From positions 1 to 18,246 of the forward strand of contig JBFWWW010000065.1 of the NCBI GenBank assembly GCA_050245975.1: a stretch of 18,246 bases of DNA. Direction: 5' to 3'. This stretch comes from JBFWWW01 sp050245975 (GTDB lineage: Bacteria; Pseudomonadota; Alphaproteobacteria; Rhizobiales; Hyphomicrobiaceae). The notes beneath the pieces are model-generated. The model was given only the letters and a program-made list of their open reading frames with translations. It ran no database searches and was not told where the DNA came from. The position numbers were made by a program, and so were the translations under genes. Shown here in pieces: positions 14,761 to 18,246 of this stretch (the first letter of the stretch is position 1; each line of letters starts with the position of its first letter).

Positions 14761-16032
14761 ATGAGCTTGGGGCTGCAGGGTCTCATTGGAATGATCGGCA
14801 TTCCCATTGCTGCATATGGCCTGGCGAGTGGGGCATCGCGGTTAGCAGTGAAGGATGCCTGCAAGGTGGCGGTCGTCGGTATCGGCTTGCAGGTGGCGAT
14901 CGCACTGCTTCTGCTGAAGCTGCCGGCATCGCGGATCGTGTTCGAGGGCGCCGCCCGTGTCGTGGGCGCGTTGCAGCGGGCCAGCGAGACGGGCATGCAA
15001 CTGGTTTTTGGCTATCTGGCAGGTGGCTCGCCGCCGTTCGAGATCGTGCAGCCGCAATCCCTCTATCTCCTGGCGTTTCGTGGGCTTCCACTGATCCTTC
15101 TGATCAGCGCGCTGACGCGCCTGCTCTATCACTGGGGCGTTCTGCAGCGGATCGTGGCGGTTTTCGCCGCCGTCTTCCAGCAGGCGTTCGGCATCGGGGG
15201 CGCGCTGGGCACGGCTGCGTCGGCCAATATCTTCGTTGGAATGGTGGAGGCGCCGCTACTCATCCGGCCTTATCTCGCCGGAATGGGGCGAGGCGCGCTG
15301 CTGGCGACGATGGCCGTCGGCATGGCGACCATTGCCGGCACCGTGATGGCGCTCTATGCGACGATCCTGGAGCCGAGCTTGCCGGGAGCCGCGGGGCACG
15401 TGCTCGCGGCATCGCTGATGAATGCGCCGGCCGCGCTGATGCTGTCGCGTCTCGCAATGCCGGAGGGGTTCGACGGGGGACCGGACGTGGCGGTTTCGGA
15501 GATCGGCGTGGGTACGCGGTCGAGCATGGACGCAGTCGTGTCCGGCACGATGGATGGGGCGAGACTGCTGGTAGCCGTGACGGCCATGCTCGTGGTCGCA
15601 ACGGCGCTCGTCGCGCTGGCAAACGGGATGCTCGCGACTTTGACCGAACCGTTCGGTTTTGCGCTCACCATCGAACGGGTTCTCGGGTGGATCGTGGCGC
15701 CTGTTGCGTTCGCGATCGGGATTAGCTGGAACGAAGCAGCGACGGCCGGCGCCTTGATCGCGAAAAAGGTCGTGCTGAATGAGTTCGTGGCGTATCTCGA
15801 TCTCGCGCGACTGCCGCCCGAGGCGCTTTCGGCGCGCTCCCGTTTGATCCTGACCTATGCGCTGTGCGGATTCGCGAATCTCGGTTCGCTTGGGATCATG
15901 GTGGGCGGCATGACGGCCATGGCGCCCGAAAGACGCGCGGATATTGTCCAACTAGGGGCACATGCGGTGCTCTTGGGGCTGATGGCCACATTGTTGTCGG
16001 GCGCCGTGATCGGCGTCATTGCCGGCATTTGA
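14761..16032 (+). CDS. NupC/CNT-family concentrative nucleoside transporter homologue
   Basis: A 423-aa polytopic membrane protein whose core is clearly that of concentrative (ion-coupled) nucleoside transporters. Landmarks are LSALTRLLYHWGVLQRIV (115-132), ANIFVGMVEAPLLIRPYL (155-172), GMATIAGTVMALYA (187-200), VLAASLMNAPAALMLSRL (214-231), KKVVLNEFVAYL (335-346) and LTYALCGFANLGSLGI (364-379). The ribose-contact residues known from the Vibrio cholerae transporter appear kept: Glu341 in NEFVAY and Asn373 with Ser376 in FANLGS. The nucleobase-contact motif, usually GQTEAP, reads GMVEAP (160-165): Met161 and Val162 replace Gln and Thr, and only Glu163 remains. This suggests altered base recognition or a different substrate. 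The ATG at 14761 has GAGG about 10 nt upstream. The next gene begins 14 nt after the stop. Confidence 0.88.
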   Translation: MSLGLQGLIGMIGIPIAAYGLASGASRLAVKDACKVAVVGIGLQVAIALLLLKLPASRIVFEGAARVVGALQRASETGMQLVFGYLAGGSPPFEIVQPQSLYLLAFRGLPLILLISALTRLLYHWGVLQRIVAVFAAVFQQAFGIGGALGTAASANIFVGMVEAPLLIRPYLAGMGRGALLATMAVGMATIAGTVMALYATILEPSLPGAAGHVLAASLMNAPAALMLSRLAMPEGFDGGPDVAVSEIGVGTRSSMDAVVSGTMDGARLLVAVTAMLVVATALVALANGMLATLTEPFGFALTIERVLGWIVAPVAFAIGISWNEAATAGALIAKKVVLNEFVAYLDLARLPPEALSARSRLILTYALCGFANLGSLGIMVGGMTAMAPERRADIVQLGAHAVLLGLMATLLSGAVIGVIAGI

Positions 16033-16046
16033 AGTCAGGGGCGCGG

Positions 16047-17168
16047 ATGGCAGACGGAAGCGATGCCGGAGACAAGCAGGATGTTCGGTTCGTGACAGAG
16101 CGCCCGCGACCGGCCTCGCCGATCATCCCGTCGCCCCTCGATGGGTATCTCTTTGCGCTGCTGGTGGGCGGGGTCGGGTCGACGATCTTCGTCTGGAACG
16201 GTCTGCCGCTCCCCTGGTTTCTCGGTGCCCTGACGGCTTGTCTTGTCGCGTCCGTGGTCGGATTGCCGGTGAAGCGTCCGACACCGATCTCGATCCCGAT
16301 GCGGGCTGTGCTGGGTGTCGCGGTGGGCACGGCTTATACGCCAGCGCTGCTCGATCGGCTGCCGAGCATGATTGGCAGCTTGGCGCTGCTGGTTCCTTTC
16401 ATGGGCCTGATCATCGCCGTCGGTATGCTGTTCTACGAGCGAATTGCAAGGTTCGACCGGCCGACAGCATTCTATTCGGCGGTCCCCGGCGGGCTCACCG
16501 ACATGACGACAATGGCCGAAGACTCGGGCGCCAATGTGCGGGCGGTCATACTGGTGCAGGCCAGCCGCATCCTGGTGATCGTGTTCGCGCTGCCTCTGTG
16601 GCTGCAGTGGCATGACGGGCTGTCGGTGGCGCGGCCCTTCGCCAGCCGCGTCCACATCTGGGAGATCTGGCCCTTCGATGCCCTGGTGATGATCGCGATG
16701 GGCTGGGGAGGCTGGTGGACGGCACGACGCCTCGGCATGGCCGGAGCACCAATCGTCGGGCCGATGCTGGCGAGCGGCATAGCGCACGCAATGGGCTATA
16801 CGGCAGCCAAAATGCCGCTCGAAGTGCTGGTGGCGGCGCAAATCAGCGTCGGCACCATGCTCGGCTGTCAGTTCCGGGGCCTCACATTCAAGGAGTTCAC
16901 CGGCACGATGACCTGGGGCATTGCAAACGCGGTGGTGCTGCTCGTCGTGACGGGCGCCGTGGCGGCGCTTGTTGCGCACCTCACAGGGTTCGATCCGATC
17001 TCGGTGCTCCTCGCCTTTGCGCCCGGAGGGCAGACGGAACTGAACCTTCTTGCCTACGTGCTGGGGCTCGATGTCGCCTACGTGGCGCTGCACCATCTGA
17101 TGCGTCTCGCCATTGTTATTCTCGGAGCGCAGCTCATTTTTAGAACCAAAACGCACTGGCGGCGTTGA
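16047..17168 (+). CDS. AbrB-family membrane protein (PF05145-type, 'ammonia monooxygenase' superfamily)
   Basis: A 373-aa polytopic membrane protein of the family often mislabelled 'ammonia monooxygenase' or 'AbrB'. After a polar N-terminus (1-30) come about ten hydrophobic segments. Two related halves are visible: GLPLPWFLGALTACLV (52-67), MRAVLGVAVGTAYTP (85-99) and SAVPGGLTDMTTMAEDSGAN (144-163) in the first; GAPIVGPMLASGIAHAMGY (233-251), ISVGTMLGCQFRG (266-278) and AFAPGGQTELNLLAYVLGLD (323-342) in the second. The repeated PGGxT motif followed by a hydrophobic R-containing helix marks an internal duplication. The biochemical role of the family is not established; proposals include a permease or a regulator of membrane processes. 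The ATG at 16047 has AGGGG about 5 nt upstream and lies 14 nt after the transporter stop codon, so the two are co-transcribed. The long 5' extension of this frame overlaps the transporter gene and is rejected. Confidence 0.87.
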   Translation: MADGSDAGDKQDVRFVTERPRPASPIIPSPLDGYLFALLVGGVGSTIFVWNGLPLPWFLGALTACLVASVVGLPVKRPTPISIPMRAVLGVAVGTAYTPALLDRLPSMIGSLALLVPFMGLIIAVGMLFYERIARFDRPTAFYSAVPGGLTDMTTMAEDSGANVRAVILVQASRILVIVFALPLWLQWHDGLSVARPFASRVHIWEIWPFDALVMIAMGWGGWWTARRLGMAGAPIVGPMLASGIAHAMGYTAAKMPLEVLVAAQISVGTMLGCQFRGLTFKEFTGTMTWGIANAVVLLVVTGAVAALVAHLTGFDPISVLLAFAPGGQTELNLLAYVLGLDVAYVALHHLMRLAIVILGAQLIFRTKTHWRR

Positions 17169-17254
17169 GGCCGGTTCGAGATGCCATGCCCGACGTTGCC
17201 CCGGCATGCTAACAGATGGTCCTTTGTCACTGCGGCGGGAGACAGAGGCGGCAT

Positions 17255-18124
17255 ATGGAGGGCTGGATGGGGATGCTCGTCAACCTCGCCGGGATGAGCT
17301 TCGCGCTTTATGTCCTGGTCGTGGGGGCCGCTTGGCTCGGACAGCGTCATCTGATGTACGTGCCGAATGCGACGCGGGTTTCGCCATCTGCGGCCGGTCT
17401 CGAGGGGGTCGAGGAGCAGGTGCTGACGACGCCCGACGGAGCAAAGTTGATCGCTTGGCGGGGGCCCCCAAGTGAGGGGCAACCGACTATACTTTATCTA
17501 CACGGCAATGCCGGTAATCTTGCCGGGCGGGCAGATCGCTTCCAGCGCTATCGGCGCGCAGGCTTCGGCTTGATGATGCTCAGCTGGCGCGGGTACAGCG
17601 GCAGCACGGGACGAGCGTCGGAAGCGCACAACGTTGCCGATGCCGTACTCGCCTTCGACGCGCTGGTGACGTCTGGCGTGCTCCCCAAAGATATCGTTGT
17701 TTACGGGGAATCTCTGGGCTCGGGTGTCGCGATCCAGCTCGCGGGGGCCCGACCTGTGGGCGCATTGATCCTGGATGCCCCCTACACCTCGATCGTCGAC
17801 GTTGCGCTGCTCAGCTATCCATACCTTCCGGTGCGCCCCTTGCTGGTCGACCGGTATGAAAGCGACCGGCATATCGAGAAGGTGTCCGTACCGGTCCTGA
17901 TTCTGCATGGAGAGCGCGACAGCGTGATCCCGGTACGAATGGGGAAGGCGCTTTATGATCTGACCCGCGGGGAGAAGAAACTCGTTTTGTTTCCCGACGG
18001 CGGTCACGTGGATCTGGACGACTATGGAGCGGTCGAGATCGTGACGCGCTGGATCGCGGTGGTGCTGGGCGAACGCCGAGAGGAGCCGCTACGGCGCGGC
18101 GACAAGAAGGCAAGCGACCGCTAG
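17255..18124 (+). CDS. membrane-anchored alpha/beta hydrolase (BEM46/ABHD13-like)
   Basis: A 289-aa serine hydrolase. One hydrophobic helix (about residues 7-29) anchors it to the membrane, followed by RHLMYVPNATR, typical of the group. The catalytic triad is readable: nucleophile Ser153 in YGESLGSG (150-157), Asp222 in HGERDSVIP (218-226) and His251 in DGGHVDL (248-254). HGNAGN (83-88) forms the oxyanion-hole loop and WRGYSGSTGRASE (111-123) follows. The substrate is unknown; relatives act on esters, amides or lipids at the inner membrane. The start is set at the ATG at 17255, with GAGG 6 nt upstream. An ATG at 17267 with GGAGG 5 nt upstream is an equally possible shorter start, and 13 extra upstream residues are possible but less likely. 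It lies 86 nt after the AbrB-family gene on the same strand, so it may or may not share its transcript. Confidence 0.88.
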   Translation: MEGWMGMLVNLAGMSFALYVLVVGAAWLGQRHLMYVPNATRVSPSAAGLEGVEEQVLTTPDGAKLIAWRGPPSEGQPTILYLHGNAGNLAGRADRFQRYRRAGFGLMMLSWRGYSGSTGRASEAHNVADAVLAFDALVTSGVLPKDIVVYGESLGSGVAIQLAGARPVGALILDAPYTSIVDVALLSYPYLPVRPLLVDRYESDRHIEKVSVPVLILHGERDSVIPVRMGKALYDLTRGEKKLVLFPDGGHVDLDDYGAVEIVTRWIAVVLGERREEPLRRGDKKASDR

Positions 18125-18183
18125 AGTCGTTCAGCGTTAGGCGGAATCGGGGGATTCCCAAATCAGTGGGGTTCTGATTCAAG

Positions 18184-18215
18184 ATGTGTGCTGGAGGTTG
18201 GAGGCCAGCACACAT
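18184..18215 (+). promoter_or_regulatory. hairpin sequestering the transposase start codon
   Basis: A perfect 11-bp inverted repeat ATGTGTGCTGG (18184-18194) / CCAGCACACAT (18205-18215) has a 10-nt loop AGGTTGGAGG. The loop carries the ribosome-binding site GGAGG (18200-18204), and the right arm contains the first two bases of the transposase ATG (18214-18216). In a transcript that covers both arms the start codon would be paired; a transcript that starts inside the left arm would escape this. That is the logic by which some insertion sequences limit translation from outside promoters. Confidence 0.55.
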
Positions 18216-18246
18216 GGCAAAGCCCTACTCCGCAGACCTGCGAGCG
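18214..18246 (+). CDS. IS630-family transposase, N-terminal fragment (runs off the right edge)
   Basis: Only 11 codons are visible, translating as MAKPYSADLRA. This matches the common start of IS630-family transposases (MAKPYSxDLRxRV...), which leads into a helix-turn-helix DNA-binding domain in complete proteins. GGAGG at 18200-18204, 9 nt before the ATG, is the ribosome-binding site. Because the fragment is so short, the family call depends on the recognised N-terminus and the adjacent dyads; whether the full gene is intact cannot be seen. Confidence 0.65.
   Translation, partial: MAKPYSADLRA

Larger units (their letters stand above)
18138..18246 (+). mobile_element. left end of an IS630-family insertion sequence (continues past the right edge)
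   Basis: The 89 bp between the hydrolase stop and the transposase ATG hold three nested dyads: GAATC-N4-GATTC (18144-18157), AATCAG-N7-CTGATT (18161-18179) and an 11-bp hairpin (18184-18215). This density fits an IS terminal/regulatory region. The element boundary is not certain. I place it near the TA at 18138-18139 because IS630 elements duplicate a TA target, but the matching right end is outside the window. The element sits just downstream of the hydrolase gene and does not interrupt it. Confidence 0.6.

Noticed and set aside
15864..16046. Upstream extension of the AbrB-family frame inside the NupC-like gene
   Set aside because: It is out of frame within a conserved transporter helix region; the ATG at 16047 has a ribosome-binding site and gives normal family length.
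17184..17208. Short inverted repeat CATGCC...GGCATG after the AbrB-family gene as a terminator
   Set aside because: Only a 6-bp stem with a 12-nt loop and no following T-run; not better than chance in this DNA.

Overview
The window is 18.2 kb of GC-rich, gene-dense DNA. GTG starts, a SbmA/BacA transporter, alanine/proline-rich secreted TPR proteins with '...AAAQQ'-type signal cleavage sites and a set of branched-chain acyl-CoA degradation enzymes point to an alphaproteobacterium, most likely in the Hyphomicrobiales. The genus cannot be fixed from this sequence. No tRNA, rRNA or CRISPR array was seen, and no gene-free stretch reaches 300 bases (the longest are the 280, 277 and 261 bp regions at 14481-14760, 7887-8163 and 6467-6727).

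Left third (1-6466): four minus-strand genes form a scattered branched-chain or isoprenoid acyl-CoA set. They are a biotin-dependent acyl-CoA carboxylase carboxyltransferase subunit (methylcrotonyl-CoA carboxylase type, cut by the left edge), an acyl-CoA dehydrogenase with an isovaleryl-CoA-dehydrogenase-like catalytic Glu, and an enoyl-CoA hydratase plus HMG-CoA lyase pair in one operon. Together they could run: saturated branched acyl-CoA -> enoyl-CoA -> carboxylation -> hydration -> HMG-CoA cleavage to acetoacetate and acetyl-CoA, i.e. the leucine (liu) route or the related acyclic-terpene (atu) route. Two plus-strand transporter genes, an EamA-type exporter and a SbmA/BacA-type peptide transporter, are interleaved. 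A perfect 12-bp-stem, apparently bidirectional terminator separates the SbmA/BacA gene from the convergent HMG-CoA lyase gene.

Middle (6728-12845, all plus strand): a two-gene split thiamine-diphosphate decarboxylase of the sulfopyruvate/phosphonopyruvate decarboxylase type is followed by a strong intrinsic terminator. Then come three consecutive genes for exported proteins of unknown function: a repeat-bearing QPP protein with a His/Tyr/Arg tail, and two periplasmic TPR proteins (28 bp apart) that share an N-terminal two-cysteine segment.

Right third (12858-18246): a minus-strand AMP-forming acyl-CoA synthetase is divergent from a plus-strand run of a concentrative nucleoside transporter (NupC/CNT) homologue with altered base-binding residues, an AbrB-family membrane protein 14 bp downstream, and a membrane-anchored alpha/beta hydrolase. 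The window ends inside the left end of an IS630-family insertion sequence. Its transposase start codon lies in the arm of a perfect 11-bp hairpin, with the ribosome-binding site in the loop.

Most of the content is ordinary metabolism and transport. The items most worth a second look are the non-consensus block in the carboxyltransferase, the orphan split ThDP decarboxylase, the CNT transporter with a changed base-binding motif, the three-gene exported module, and the start-codon hairpin of the insertion sequence.
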